NCBI GenBank assembly: GCA_002369325.1 | Contig: DFDU01000011.1 | Location: forward strand, 1 to 30,015 | Source of the DNA: Lachnospiraceae bacterium UBA3820 | GTDB taxonomy: Bacteria > Bacillota > Clostridia > Lachnospirales > Lachnospiraceae | DNA length: 30,015 nucleotides | Reading direction: 5' to 3' | Shown here: positions 15,796 to 24,015 of the stretch, in pieces | Position numbering within the stretch: position 1 is the stretch's first letter | How the letters are laid out: every line of letters starts with the position of its first letter | The notes under the pieces: generated by a model | What the model was told of the DNA's origin: nothing | The model's database searches: none | The model's input: only the letters and a program-made list of their open reading frames with translations | Translations under genes and position numbers: made by a program

Positions 15796-17082
15796 TTGGA
15801 CGGGAGTCCCTGTATTATTCTTGTAATTATAATAATTTTACTCTTGCTTTCGGCATTCTTTTCTTCATCAGAAACAGCACTGACATCAGTAAGTAGAATC
15901 AAGCTTCGTTCCAGAGCTGACGAAGGAAGTAAGCCTGCAAAAAAAGTATTAAAGATAACTGACAAGCCTGCAAAGCTTTTGAGTGCTATATTGATCGGAA
16001 ACAATATCGTAAACATTTCTGCTTCCGCACTTACAACAACACTTTGTACTGACGTTTTCGGAAGCAGATTTATAGGATACTCAACCGGAATACTTACATT
16101 TCTTGTGCTTATTTTCGGTGAGATAACGCCAAAAACCATAGCTACAAAGTATTCACTCCAGTTATCCATGATTTTTGTTTATCCTATCTCATGGCTTATG
16201 TTTATACTTACACCGGTTATATGGCTTCTCAATCTTATCACAGGTATTATATATAAAATATTCGGAATAGATATTGATGCCGACAATAATCAAATGACCG
16301 AATCGGAACTTCGGACTGTTGTTAATGTCAGCCACGAGGAAGGTGTTATAGAACCGGAAGAAAAATTTATGATTTCAAATGTGGTTGATTTTGGTGATGC
16401 ACTTTGCAAAGATATAATGATTCCGAGAGCCGACATCGTCTGCGCCGATGTAGTTTCCACTTATGATGAGCTTATCGATTTGTTTATGTCCGAATCTTAC
16501 TCACGTATACCTATCTACGAGGAAAGCAAGGACAACATCATTGGTATACTTTATCTCAAGGATTTATTTTACTACAGCCATGTAAATGATATTGATTACT
16601 TCGACTTAAGAAGTATTCTTCGTAAGCCGGTCTACGTATATGAGCATCAAAAAACGAGCCAGCTTTTCTCGGATCTTAAGACTTCGTCAACAACCATGGC
16701 AATCGTCATTGATGAATACGGCGTAGCCTCAGGTATAATAACCATGGAGGACTTAATTGAAGAAATAGTCGGTGATATACGTGATGAATATGACGAAGAC
16801 GAAAACAACCTTATCAAAGAAGTTGAGGAAAATGTCTATGACATTGAAGCATCAATCAAATTAACCGACTTAAATGATGCCATCGGAACAAACCTCACAT
16901 CCGATAATTATGATTCACTAGGAGGATTTGTCATAGAAATTATGGATAAGCTTCCAAAGGAAAATGACGAAGCCGACTTTGAAAACATTCACTTCAAAGT
17001 CATCAACGTAATAAAAAACCGAATCGACCGTATCCTCGTAACCATAACACCTATCGAGGAAGAAGCAATTGAAGAAGAGTAA
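15796..17082 (+). CDS. Hemolysin-type CNNM/CBS-domain membrane protein
   Basis: A 428-residue protein of the CNNM/CorB (DUF21-CBS) family, often annotated HlyC/CorC or TlyC-like; the family is implicated in Mg2+ and related divalent-cation transport. The N-terminal DUF21 domain has about four hydrophobic segments (about 5-160) with FFSSSETALTS and EITPKTIATK. A linker helix (DNNQMTESELRTVVNVSHEEGVIE) follows, then the CBS pair (about 200-330; IMIPRADIV, YSRIPIYEE, VIDEYGVASGIITMEDLIEEIVGDI). The CorC_HlyC domain is C-terminal (about 345-425). It is a full-length gene transcribed alone and starts with TTG. Copy A of the hairpin family begins 24 bases after its stop codon. Confidence 0.93.
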   Translation: MDGSPCIILVIIIILLLLSAFFSSSETALTSVSRIKLRSRADEGSKPAKKVLKITDKPAKLLSAILIGNNIVNISASALTTTLCTDVFGSRFIGYSTGILTFLVLIFGEITPKTIATKYSLQLSMIFVYPISWLMFILTPVIWLLNLITGIIYKIFGIDIDADNNQMTESELRTVVNVSHEEGVIEPEEKFMISNVVDFGDALCKDIMIPRADIVCADVVSTYDELIDLFMSESYSRIPIYEESKDNIIGILYLKDLFYYSHVNDIDYFDLRSILRKPVYVYEHQKTSQLFSDLKTSSTTMAIVIDEYGVASGIITMEDLIEEIVGDIRDEYDEDENNLIKEVEENVYDIEASIKLTDLNDAIGTNLTSDNYDSLGGFVIEIMDKLPKENDEADFENIHFKVINVIKNRIDRILVTITPIEEEAIEEE

Positions 17083-17105
17083 AATCTTCTATTCCCCACA
17101 ATAAC

Positions 17106-17355
17106 ATCGGTATCATACTGATTAATATACTGAACAAAGAAAGCAGGCAATTAATCTAACGCACATAGTTTTTTAAATCAGAGCATTCGAATTCTTTATA
17201 TTCGCACGAAACCGAAAACTCGCTTTCGCTCAGACAGTTCGGTTTCTGAGCGAATCTATGTGAATTCTCATTGCTGATTTAACAAAAACTATGCGGATGC
17301 TATATTAACTGCCTGCTTTCTTGTATCAGTATTTATTAACCAATATGATACCGAT
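17106..17355 (-). repeat. Long hairpin element, copy A (type 1)
   Basis: About 250 bases form one long imperfect hairpin: the arm beginning ATCGGTATCATA (17106) pairs with TATGATACCGAT (17344-17355), and pairing continues inwards through GCAGGC/GCCTGC to the apex. The inner stem is GAAACCGAA/TTCGGTTTC, and the 19-base apical loop lies at 17218-17236. On the minus strand the core is GTTAAATCAGCAA (17283-17271), 34 bases, loop TGTCTGAGCGAAAGCGAGT, 36 bases, CTGATTTA (17181-17174). It is about 90% identical to copy C by eye. No coding frame is credible. Unknown function; possibly a structured RNA or a mobile palindromic element. Confidence 0.85.
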
Positions 17356-17359
17356 AGCG

Positions 17360-17386
17360 AAAAACAGCACGTATTGTGCTGTTTTT
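17360..17386. terminator. Symmetric terminator hairpin between elements A and B
   Basis: AAAAACAGCAC (17360-17370), a five-base loop, and GTGCTGTTTTT (17376-17386) make a perfect 11-base stem with A and U tracts on either side, working in both directions. It fills almost the whole gap between the two hairpin elements. Confidence 0.75.
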
Positions 17387-17390
17387 CACT

Positions 17391-17683
17391 ACTGACATAA
17401 ATGCTTCTGCTGACAGAATCAAAGAAGTATTTATGACGTAAAGTAAACACAGTGGGTAGCTGTAACATTATCCGATTTGCGTTAAATCAGCAACGAAAAT
17501 TCGCAGATATTTGCTTTGAAATTGATATGTCTGAGCGAAAGCGAGTTTATCAATTTCATGCAAATAACAAGAATTGAGTGTACTGATTTAGCAAATTGAC
17601 GATACGTTATAGCTACCCACTGTGTTTTACTTACGTCATGTAAGCCAAAATTTAAATCTGTCAGCAGAAGTTTTTATGTCAGT
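17391..17683 (+). repeat. Long hairpin element, copy B (type 2)
   Basis: About 293 bases form one hairpin, with ends ACTGACATAAA (17391) and TTTATGTCAGT (17673-17683). Outer pairing includes TTCTGCTGACAG/CTGTCAGCAGAA and a perfect ACACAGTGGGTAGCT/AGCTACCCACTGTGT. The inner stem is GAAATTGATA/TATCAATTTC. The loop at 17528-17546 is identical to that of copy A in reverse orientation, although the inner and outer stems differ. The core order is GTTAAATCAGCAA (17481-17493), 34 bases, loop, 36 bases, CTGATTTA (17583-17590). It ends 21 bases from the 3' end of the calcium-loop gene and might also act as that gene's transcription end. Confidence 0.85.
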
Positions 17684-17704
17684 CATATTGTGGCAATCAG
17701 ATGT

Positions 17705-18802
17705 TTATACTGCTGTCTTTGCCATATCGATTTGCTGTATAATGCCGGACATTCCGTTTTCGTGAAGGAATACTCCGGAACGTCTTATCTGTGCATTTTG
17801 TTTGTTGTCAGTCAGGGATTTAAGTGCAAATTCGGAACGAGCACTGCCAAGATAAATGGCACCCAGCTTTGCATCACGAAGACTTATAAGCTTATCGTTT
17901 CCGGCATCATCTTTTTGCCATACAGAAAGCTTATCATAGATTTCATCAGCTTCATCAATCCATCCGTTTCCGTCCGAATCATAAGACGAAAGCTCCGCAA
18001 ATCCATTGCCGGTTTTGGATCCGAACATTTCGCTACCGTCATTAATCGTTCCGTCACCGTTTTTATCAAAGCATAAGAAACCGGCTCCCCTGGATAATAG
18101 AGAAATACTATCTTTAGTACCATCGGCATCTATATCAAAGCGCCATTTTTGATCACTTACCGATATAGGATTACCGTCCAGACTTATTACCAAAGGATCT
18201 GTCATAATCGCTTCGACACTTTGATTCAACACCTCAGTTGATTCATAATACTCTCTTGTCATCTCAAGCTCAAGATTAAACTCAAGCTGTCTTCCGTCGG
18301 AAGTTATCACCTTGCCGGTTGTACTAAAGGACATGCTCGCTTTTTCTTCATATTCTATACTGTAGTAATCTGTCCTTTTCCATAAGCTGTAGCTTCCATC
18401 AAATGAGCCTGTGGTTAAATCCAGGGAATTACCGCTTAAAAGCTTATGTCTCATCGCTTTATCCCTTACACCGATCATAAGTGAAAGACTGTTTCGAAAT
18501 TCAATCAAAAAAATTCTAAGCTGACCAAGCAGTCTCTCTCTGCTGTCGCCGGCTCTTTTTTCCGATTGCGCCAATGTCTGAGGCGACGGAAGATACGGCT
18601 CGCTTTTTAATGCATCAGCGCTTTCCGTGTTCTTATCCTGCGACTCCTCCCAGCTTCTTTCATAGGTTGCCGAAAATGAATTATCCGAAAAATTCATGGC
18701 ACCTGTCGTAAGATTGGACATAATTGTCCCGTGTGTCTGCCTGTAAGTTCGCTTCTCAGTGCTTTTGGCAGACATGCCTACCGCGCTTTGGTTAATAATC
18801 AT
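17705..18802 (-). CDS. Hypothetical protein with EF-hand/calcium-loop repeats
   Basis: A 365-residue protein that I cannot assign to a named family. It lacks a signal peptide and membrane helices. The N-terminal 100 residues are polar and probably disordered. The region about 120-220 is beta-rich. From residue 221, three Asp-rich loops resemble calcium-binding motifs: FDIDADGTKD (Asp223, 225, 227), FDKNGDGTINDGSEMFG (246-261) and YDSDGNGWIDEADEIYDKLSVW (274-295). The last two match a common module of bacterial EF-hand/hemolysin-like hypothetical proteins. A strong ribosome binding site (AAAGGAGG) precedes the ATG but can be masked by the leader. The element B hairpin lies just downstream. Location in the cell is uncertain. 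Confidence 0.75.
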   Translation of the reverse strand: MIINQSAVGMSAKSTEKRTYRQTHGTIMSNLTTGAMNFSDNSFSATYERSWEESQDKNTESADALKSEPYLPSPQTLAQSEKRAGDSRERLLGQLRIFLIEFRNSLSLMIGVRDKAMRHKLLSGNSLDLTTGSFDGSYSLWKRTDYYSIEYEEKASMSFSTTGKVITSDGRQLEFNLELEMTREYYESTEVLNQSVEAIMTDPLVISLDGNPISVSDQKWRFDIDADGTKDSISLLSRGAGFLCFDKNGDGTINDGSEMFGSKTGNGFAELSSYDSDGNGWIDEADEIYDKLSVWQKDDAGNDKLISLRDAKLGAIYLGSARSEFALKSLTDNKQNAQIRRSGVFLHENGMSGIIQQIDMAKTAV

Positions 18803-18896
18803 AATGTCCCTCCTTTGTCTCGCTAAAAGCGATACAAATCAGTCTACTCATAGGAGGTACTTTCCTAAAAAATATATCGACTGAGGAGGGACATTA
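18802..18896 (-). promoter_or_regulatory. Structured 5' leader that can sequester the ribosome binding site
   Basis: Reading the minus strand, TAATGTCCCTCCT (18896-18884) is a perfect 13-base complement of AGGAGGGACATTA (18814-18802), which includes the Shine-Dalgarno and first base of the ATG. Between them are further possible helices: CAGTC/GACTG enclosing TAGGA/TCCTA, and TCGCT-TTT-AGCGA. A second CCTCC in the enclosed hairpin could compete for the same site. This has the shape of a translational on/off switch (riboswitch, thermosensor or protein-bound leader). No known riboswitch consensus was recognised. Confidence 0.6.
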
Positions 18897-18954
18897 CTTA
18901 AGAACTATTCAGTTTAAAAATTATAATATTGAAAAATACAAACTATATGTCTGT

Positions 18955-19245
18955 TTATTTTTTCATCATTCTGTCAAGAACCATATCATAGCTGTCATTA
19001 CCATAGTTGAGCGAACGATTTACTCTGCTTATGGTAGCAGTTGAAGCGCCGGTTTTTTCGGCAACCTCTATATAAGTATGCTTTTCCTTTAACATCTTTG
19101 CAACAGCAAATCTTTGTGCTATTGAAGTAACCTCATTAACCGTACATACATCTTCGAAAAAATCAAAGCACTCATCTACATTTTTCAGCGTGAGTATGGC
19201 TTCAAATAATTCCTTTACGGTATCATTTCTAATCGTCTTCCCCAT
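18955..19245 (-). CDS. YerC/YecD family TrpR-related regulator
   Basis: A 96-residue DNA-binding protein of the YerC/YecD family, related to the Trp repressor. The helix-turn-helix is visible as VNEVTSIAQRFAVAKMLKEKHTYIEVAEKTGASTATISRVNRSLNYG, with the TATISR recognition helix. Length and motif fit the family exactly. The regulon of YerC is not known. Its start lies 11 bases after the alpha-amylase stop codon with an AGAGGG ribosome binding site, so the two are probably co-transcribed; control of carbohydrate genes is possible but not shown. Confidence 0.92.
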   Translation of the reverse strand: MGKTIRNDTVKELFEAILTLKNVDECFDFFEDVCTVNEVTSIAQRFAVAKMLKEKHTYIEVAEKTGASTATISRVNRSLNYGNDSYDMVLDRMMKK

Positions 19246-19256
19246 ATAATCACCCT

Positions 19257-20711
19257 CTATTTGTTTTCCTTCTGAACCCAGACAGCAACTGCTCCCCTGT
19301 TTACATAGAAGTTACCGCAACCATCTTCATCAATCTTGATATTGTATCTTGCATTGCCCATCGCATCCGCAAAATGACAGCCTGCGAATTGTCTTCCTAT
19401 GTACATACGCTTCGTTCCGCCTGTTCCGTCAGATATAACTACGGCAAGTCCGGATTCTTTATGTTCCTCATCGCCTTCTCTGGTCCATCCGATACAATTC
19501 GGATCATCAAAATAATCATGCTGCGGACCATATGCTTTAAGCTTTCTCAGCTTAAGAAGCTTATCAAGTTCTCTCTTCTTAGACTTAACCTTAGCAGTCG
19601 GTATGCCCTTATAATCACCATAGAATACGCAAGGATAACCATCCTGTCTCAAAAGAATAAGTGCATAAGCCAAAGGCTTGAACCAATCCTCAACCCAGGA
19701 TTCAAGACTCTGTCCGGGCTGACTGTCATGATTATCTACAAATGTAACTGCCATAAGAGGATTAATCTTTGTAAGTGTTCCGTCAAATATAGTTCTCAAA
19801 TCGTAATTTCCATGAGCCTTTGAGCAATTATGGAAATTGAAATGAAGCGGTACATCAAACAATCTGACCATGCCCTCGGTAGCAGCTATATAATCCTGAA
19901 GCAAATCAACATTCCAATGCCAATACTCCCCTACTGCAAAGAATTCTTTACCAAATGCTTCATTTATCTGCTTTAACCAATCCTTGTAAAAATACTTATT
20001 AATATGCTTTACGGCATCAAGTCTGTAACCGTCAAGATTAGCAAACTCCGTGTACCACTTGCCCCATCTGACAAGCTCTTCCCTTACTTCCTGATTGTCA
20101 AAATCGACATCGGCTCCCATAAGGTAATCATAATTCTCAAGTTCTTTATCTACTTCCTTATCCCATTCCTTACCCTTGAATAAGAAGAGTGATTTTTTTG
20201 CTCTGTCCTGATCCCAGTCGATTCCGTCGAAATGAGTCCAATTCCATGTAAAATCGGAATATTTACCTTTTCTTCCCGGAAATGTAAACTTAGACCATGC
20301 TCCAATAACTTTGCTGTCTCCAACCATCTGATTACGACTGTTCTCATTGAATTCCTGAGCCGAAACCTCTTCTACTTCATCAGCTCCGATTCTGTGATTA
20401 AGTACAATATCCGCATATACATTTATGTCTTTTTCGTGAAGTGCCTTTATGGCCGCCAGATATTCGTCTTTAGTACCGTATTTTGTTGCAACGGAACCCT
20501 TTTGCTTGAACTCACCCAAATCATATAAGTCATATACACTATAACCAACATCCTTGGCGCCACCTGCTCCCTTATATGCCGGTGGAAGCCATACTGCAGT
20601 CACGCCGGCCGTCTTAAGCTTTGCAGCCTCCTCTTTTAACTCTTTCCAAAGGCTTTGGTTGGCAGGCATATCCCACTCAAAGTATTGCATCATAGTTCCA
20701 TTTAAATCCAT
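19257..20711 (-). CDS. Cytoplasmic alpha-amylase (GH13)
   Basis: An endo-acting alpha-1,4-glucan hydrolase, 484 residues, resembling the cytoplasmic AmyA/GH13_5 type. There is no signal peptide: the protein begins MDLNGTMMQYFEWDMP, the typical start of these enzymes. The four GH13 regions are DIVLNH (101-106), GYRLDAVKHI (nucleophile Asp232), GEYW (acid/base Glu262) and FVDNHDS (Asp329). A C-terminal beta domain ends AVAVWVQ. The ATG at 20711 is chosen because GGAGGAG (20719-20725) is seven bases away, whereas the in-frame TTG at 20717 would be one base from it. It likely degrades maltodextrin or stored glycogen inside the cell. Confidence 0.95.
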   Translation of the reverse strand: MDLNGTMMQYFEWDMPANQSLWKELKEEAAKLKTAGVTAVWLPPAYKGAGGAKDVGYSVYDLYDLGEFKQKGSVATKYGTKDEYLAAIKALHEKDINVYADIVLNHRIGADEVEEVSAQEFNENSRNQMVGDSKVIGAWSKFTFPGRKGKYSDFTWNWTHFDGIDWDQDRAKKSLFLFKGKEWDKEVDKELENYDYLMGADVDFDNQEVREELVRWGKWYTEFANLDGYRLDAVKHINKYFYKDWLKQINEAFGKEFFAVGEYWHWNVDLLQDYIAATEGMVRLFDVPLHFNFHNCSKAHGNYDLRTIFDGTLTKINPLMAVTFVDNHDSQPGQSLESWVEDWFKPLAYALILLRQDGYPCVFYGDYKGIPTAKVKSKKRELDKLLKLRKLKAYGPQHDYFDDPNCIGWTREGDEEHKESGLAVVISDGTGGTKRMYIGRQFAGCHFADAMGNARYNIKIDEDGCGNFYVNRGAVAVWVQKENK

Positions 20712-20762
20712 GCTCAATCTCCTCCAAAAACGTATCGGTTTTACTTTAACACTTTGACGTGT

Positions 20763-20791
20763 ATTATAACAAATTTTTATCTTTTAGTAAA
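20763..20791 (-). promoter_or_regulatory. Extended -10 promoter of the amylase gene
   Basis: On the minus strand TTTACT (20786-20791), 17 bases, and TATAAT (20763-20768), with an upstream TGT giving the extended form TGTTATAAT. The start site would fall near 20756, within the imperfect palindrome ACACTTTGACGTGT (20750-20763), a possible operator. Confidence 0.6.
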
Positions 20792-20810
20792 GGAATGGTA
20801 AATCCGGTTT

Positions 20811-22067
20811 TTAATATTCATCAAGATCCTCCGGTAAATCCTGCAATGAATCAAACTCTGCTTTTGTTATCTCTTTTAAAACAATTGTATAGTATCCGTC
20901 ATCCAGATAAACATTATTTCCATCGGAAGTCATATTTACTTTTTCACCTGTTATTGTTACGGAAGTAGCATCATAGGTGAACTCATCGTCAAATGTTGAA
21001 TATACATAAATATATCCCGTTCCGTCCGGGTAGAAAAGCAAATATGCCACCTTATATCCTTCAAGCATCTTCAAGTCTTCGGCAAATTCACCGCTTTCCT
21101 GACCGTTTTCGGTCATATCCGAAAGTATATAATATTTTGTTCCTTCAGGTATCTGATCAGGATTTAATGACTCGGTAGTTGCAGTTTCGGTAGTTGTAGC
21201 TTCGGTAGTTGTAGCTTCGGTAGTTGTCATTTCCGTCGTAGTTGCTTCGGTAGTTGTCATCTCAGTCGTAGTTGATTCGGTTGTTGTAACCTCTGCAGTA
21301 GTTGTTTCTTTACCTGAATTCTTATCTTTATCATCTGCTTTGTTTTTATTTAACAAAAGAACCGTAGCTACGATACCGCCTATAATTACTATGGCTGCAA
21401 TTATGATTCCTATTATAAGTCCTGTCTTTTTTCCACCGTTTCCGCCGTTATCGCCACCGTTATTTCCATTACTATAATTATTAAAATTATTTTGCGGCTG
21501 TTCATACTGCTGTCTCGTATTCTGCTGTGCAGGCTGAGCATATTGCTGATTCATATTCTGCTGTGCAGACTGAGCATATTGCTGATTCATATTCTGCTGT
21601 GTAGGCTGAGCATATTGCTGTCCCATGTTTTGCTGTGCAGACTGTCCGTATTGCTGATTCGCACTATTCTGTACTGACTGCTGCATATTTGCGAATTGCT
21701 GTCCCATATTCTGCTGTGCAGGCTGTCCATATTGCTGATTCGCACCGGTCTGTGCCGACTGCGAATATTGCTGTCCCATATTCTGCTGTGCAGGCTGTCC
21801 GTATTGCTGGTTCGCACTATTCTGTACTGACTGCTGCATATTTGCGAATTGCTGTCCCATATTCTGCTGTGCAGGCTGTCCATATTGCTGATTCGCACCG
21901 GTCTGTGCCGACTGCGAATATTGCTGTCCCATATTCTGCTGTGCAGGCTGTCCGTATTGCTGGTTCATACCTGTTTGAGCCGACTGCTGCGGAAATACAG
22001 GCTGAGTCGGTTCAATATTTTGAAATTGCTGACCGTAACCCTGTTGATTAAAATTATTATTATCCAT
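20811..22067 (-). CDS. Q-rich repeat membrane protein with Thr/Glu stalk
   Basis: A 418-residue single-pass membrane protein. Residues 1-190 are low-complexity and Gln/Asn-rich, built from units such as NQQYGQPAQQNMGQQ, with a 51-residue higher-order repeat. Residues 191-215 are Asn/Gly-rich, 216-239 form the membrane helix, and about 255-299 are TTTE repeats. Residues 300-418 form a small soluble domain. The Gln-rich part precedes the helix without a signal peptide and so should be cytoplasmic, with the Thr/Glu stalk and C-terminal domain outside. It resembles prion-like sequences in composition. AAGGAGA precedes the start. No family was recognised. It lies downstream of the von Willebrand lipoprotein gene, separated by a terminator. 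Confidence 0.8.
   Translation of the reverse strand: MDNNNFNQQGYGQQFQNIEPTQPVFPQQSAQTGMNQQYGQPAQQNMGQQYSQSAQTGANQQYGQPAQQNMGQQFANMQQSVQNSANQQYGQPAQQNMGQQYSQSAQTGANQQYGQPAQQNMGQQFANMQQSVQNSANQQYGQSAQQNMGQQYAQPTQQNMNQQYAQSAQQNMNQQYAQPAQQNTRQQYEQPQNNFNNYSNGNNGGDNGGNGGKKTGLIIGIIIAAIVIIGGIVATVLLLNKNKADDKDKNSGKETTTAEVTTTESTTTEMTTTEATTTEMTTTEATTTEATTTETATTESLNPDQIPEGTKYYILSDMTENGQESGEFAEDLKMLEGYKVAYLLFYPDGTGYIYVYSTFDDEFTYDATSVTITGEKVNMTSDGNNVYLDDGYYTIVLKEITKAEFDSLQDLPEDLDEY
21500..21990 (-). repeat. 153-bp higher-order tandem repeat in the Q-rich gene
   Basis: Two copies of a 153-base (51-codon) unit begin at 21681 and 21834. The first 133 bases are identical (21681-21813 and 21834-21966), a sign of very recent duplication. 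Shorter 45-base-type units flank them. Copy-number change keeps the frame. Confidence 0.85.
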
Positions 22068-22235
22068 ACATCTTCTCCTTTTTATTATAATATGCTTCGC
22101 TTATTTTCATGAATATCTCATAATTCCCATGAGTAACTCAAAAGAAACAAGTCTCAAAATGAAACATACACGTTGATATTATATCATACTTTTCCAAATA
22201 AAGATAGCATTCTTAATCATATTTATCCAAATGAA

Positions 22236-22273
22236 AATATTGCCGGAGAGAGCTGTCTCCCCGGCAATATTTA
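22236..22273 (-). terminator. Terminator of the von Willebrand lipoprotein gene
   Basis: AAATATTGCCGG (22236-22247) pairs perfectly with CCGGCAATATTT (22262-22273), with a further GAGA/TCTC inside. It lies 11 bases past the stop codon of the gene at 22285. Being flanked by A/T tracts, it may work both ways. Confidence 0.75.
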
Positions 22274-22284
22274 CCGTTTTAATA

Positions 22285-24015
22285 TTAATCAATAGTGTCA
22301 AAATATTCATTTACAAGATCGATATATTCCTTTTTATACTCATCATCTTCATAATCCTTTACTGATTTAGCAAGAGAAAGGATAAGCTTCTTGTCGGTAA
22401 AACCCATATATTCACTGTCCTTAAGATACATTCCGAATGCTGCAACAGATGCTGCCCATCTTAAGTTGTCGCTTCCATCCTTTGAATAATTGTTTGTTTT
22501 GCAAACAAAGTCCACAAGTTCGCTCTTATCTGCTTCCGGCTCCTTATATCTCACTCTTAATGTGAAAAGCTCATCATTGTATTCACCGTTTCCATAGATT
22601 TCATTATCAACGCCATCACTGTATTTTAAATCCGCTGTTGGAACTTCTGCCTTTGAATCAGCCGGGATTATTTCATATATAGCTGTTACACTGTGACCTG
22701 CACCCATTTCTCCACCGTCTTTTGTATCATCGTTGAAGTCTTCTGCTGCCATAACTCTGTTCTCATATCCGATAAGTCTGTAACCCTTTACAAGCGCCGG
22801 ATTAAACTCAACCTGAAGCTTAACATCCTTTGCGACAGTCACCATACTTGCTCCCAAATTGTCAACTAATGCTTTCTTTGCCTCAAAAATCGAATCAATA
22901 TATGCGTAATTTCCGTTACCCTTATCTGCAAGTGTTTCAAGCTTATTGTCCTTATAATTTCCATAACCTACACCTATAACGCTTAAGAAAACTCCTGATT
23001 TTTTCTTCTCGGTTATAAGCTGCTCAAGAGCACTTTCACTTGTAACACCAACATTTAAATCACCGTCTGTTGCAAGGATAACTCTGTTGTTTCCACCCTT
23101 AATATAATACTTCTCTGCGAGCTTGTATGCAGTCTCGATACCGGCAGCACCATTGGTTGAGCCCCATGCCTCAAGTCCTTCTATAGCTGAGCTTATAGTA
23201 TAATAGTCATCTCCTCTTGCTCCCTCAAGAACAACTTCATCCCCGCCTGCGTAAGTTACTATTGAAACTCTGTCCTTTTCGGTAAGATTTTCGGCAAGCA
23301 TGCACATTGACTGCTGTACAAGCGGAAGCTTATCATCATCAAACATTGATCCGGATGTATCTATAAGAAATACTATATTTGATTCCGGAGCATCGGTAAA
23401 ATCAATTTTCTCAGTATTAAGTGAAACCAGCGCAAGCTTTGAATCCTTATTCCATGGACAATCCGCATATTCCATATGAACCGCAAACTTATCATCGCCC
23501 TTTGGTGTTTCATAATCATAATGGAAATAATTTATCATTTCTTCAATTCTGACCATACCCGCTTCCACGCCATAGCCTTCCATAATATTCTTTCTTATCT
23601 GGCTGTATGAAGCTGTATCAACATCTGCCGCAAATGTCGAAAGCGGTGAAAGTTTAACCGAAAGCCAAGGATTCTCAGCAAGATCATTATATTCATTTGT
23701 ATTAAACTCTTCATCACCATAGTAAGTATCTTCGGTTTCAACGTAATATGCACCTACATCGTTCGTACAAGCTTCTCCGGCCAGATCGTACTCATAACAT
23801 CCATCGTCTTTTGAGTAATATTCCTCTGTATCTTCATATTCCACATCAACTGCTTCGGTTGTGTTTTCTTCTTCGGTTGGATTCTGTTCTTCACTTGTAT
23901 TTTCAATAAGCGTTGTAACATTTTTCTTTTCCTTGCCGCACGCACACATACTAAGCATCATAGCTCCTGCGAGTGTAACTGCCATTATCTTTTTTCCCAA
24001 ATATCCTTTTCTCAT
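22285..24015 (-). CDS. YfbK-like von Willebrand factor A lipoprotein
   Basis: A 576-residue exported lipoprotein. The signal peptide ends at the lipobox MCAC (Cys26 lipidated). A Glu/Thr-rich tether follows (about 35-65), then the vWF_A N-terminal region (PWLSVKLSPLSTFAADVDTASYS, about 116-138). The vWA domain has a complete MIDAS motif DTSGS (Asp219, Ser221, Ser223) plus ATDGDLNVG. The C-terminal domain (about 400-570) matches DUF3520 of YfbK proteins. The start at 24015 is preferred over ATG 24030, because GGAGG overlaps the first codons of the longer form and is eight bases from this ATG. The function of the family is unclear; metal-dependent protein binding at the cell surface is likely. 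The sigma/anti-sigma genes lie upstream. Confidence 0.9.
   Translation of the reverse strand: MRKGYLGKKIMAVTLAGAMMLSMCACGKEKKNVTTLIENTSEEQNPTEEENTTEAVDVEYEDTEEYYSKDDGCYEYDLAGEACTNDVGAYYVETEDTYYGDEEFNTNEYNDLAENPWLSVKLSPLSTFAADVDTASYSQIRKNIMEGYGVEAGMVRIEEMINYFHYDYETPKGDDKFAVHMEYADCPWNKDSKLALVSLNTEKIDFTDAPESNIVFLIDTSGSMFDDDKLPLVQQSMCMLAENLTEKDRVSIVTYAGGDEVVLEGARGDDYYTISSAIEGLEAWGSTNGAAGIETAYKLAEKYYIKGGNNRVILATDGDLNVGVTSESALEQLITEKKKSGVFLSVIGVGYGNYKDNKLETLADKGNGNYAYIDSIFEAKKALVDNLGASMVTVAKDVKLQVEFNPALVKGYRLIGYENRVMAAEDFNDDTKDGGEMGAGHSVTAIYEIIPADSKAEVPTADLKYSDGVDNEIYGNGEYNDELFTLRVRYKEPEADKSELVDFVCKTNNYSKDGSDNLRWAASVAAFGMYLKDSEYMGFTDKKLILSLAKSVKDYEDDEYKKEYIDLVNEYFDTID

Noticed and set aside
17106..17683. 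Integron attC sites (GTTAAAT resembles GTTRRRY)
   Set aside because: The order is inverted relative to attC (GTTRRRY-like first and its complement last), the hairpins are much longer than usual and no integrase or cassette array is visible.
17106..17683. Retron or group II intron RNA
   Set aside because: No reverse transcriptase frame is in the window, and no intron domain V-like motif was recognised.
18802..18896. c-di-GMP, preQ1 or other known riboswitch in the leader
   Set aside because: I looked for conserved core sequences of the common classes and saw none. Only the anti-Shine-Dalgarno pairing is supported.
21492..22112. Several plus-strand frames opposite the Q-rich gene
   Set aside because: They are antisense images of the repeat, which keeps all frames open. 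The minus-strand frame has a ribosome binding site, a membrane helix and a stop-to-terminator context.
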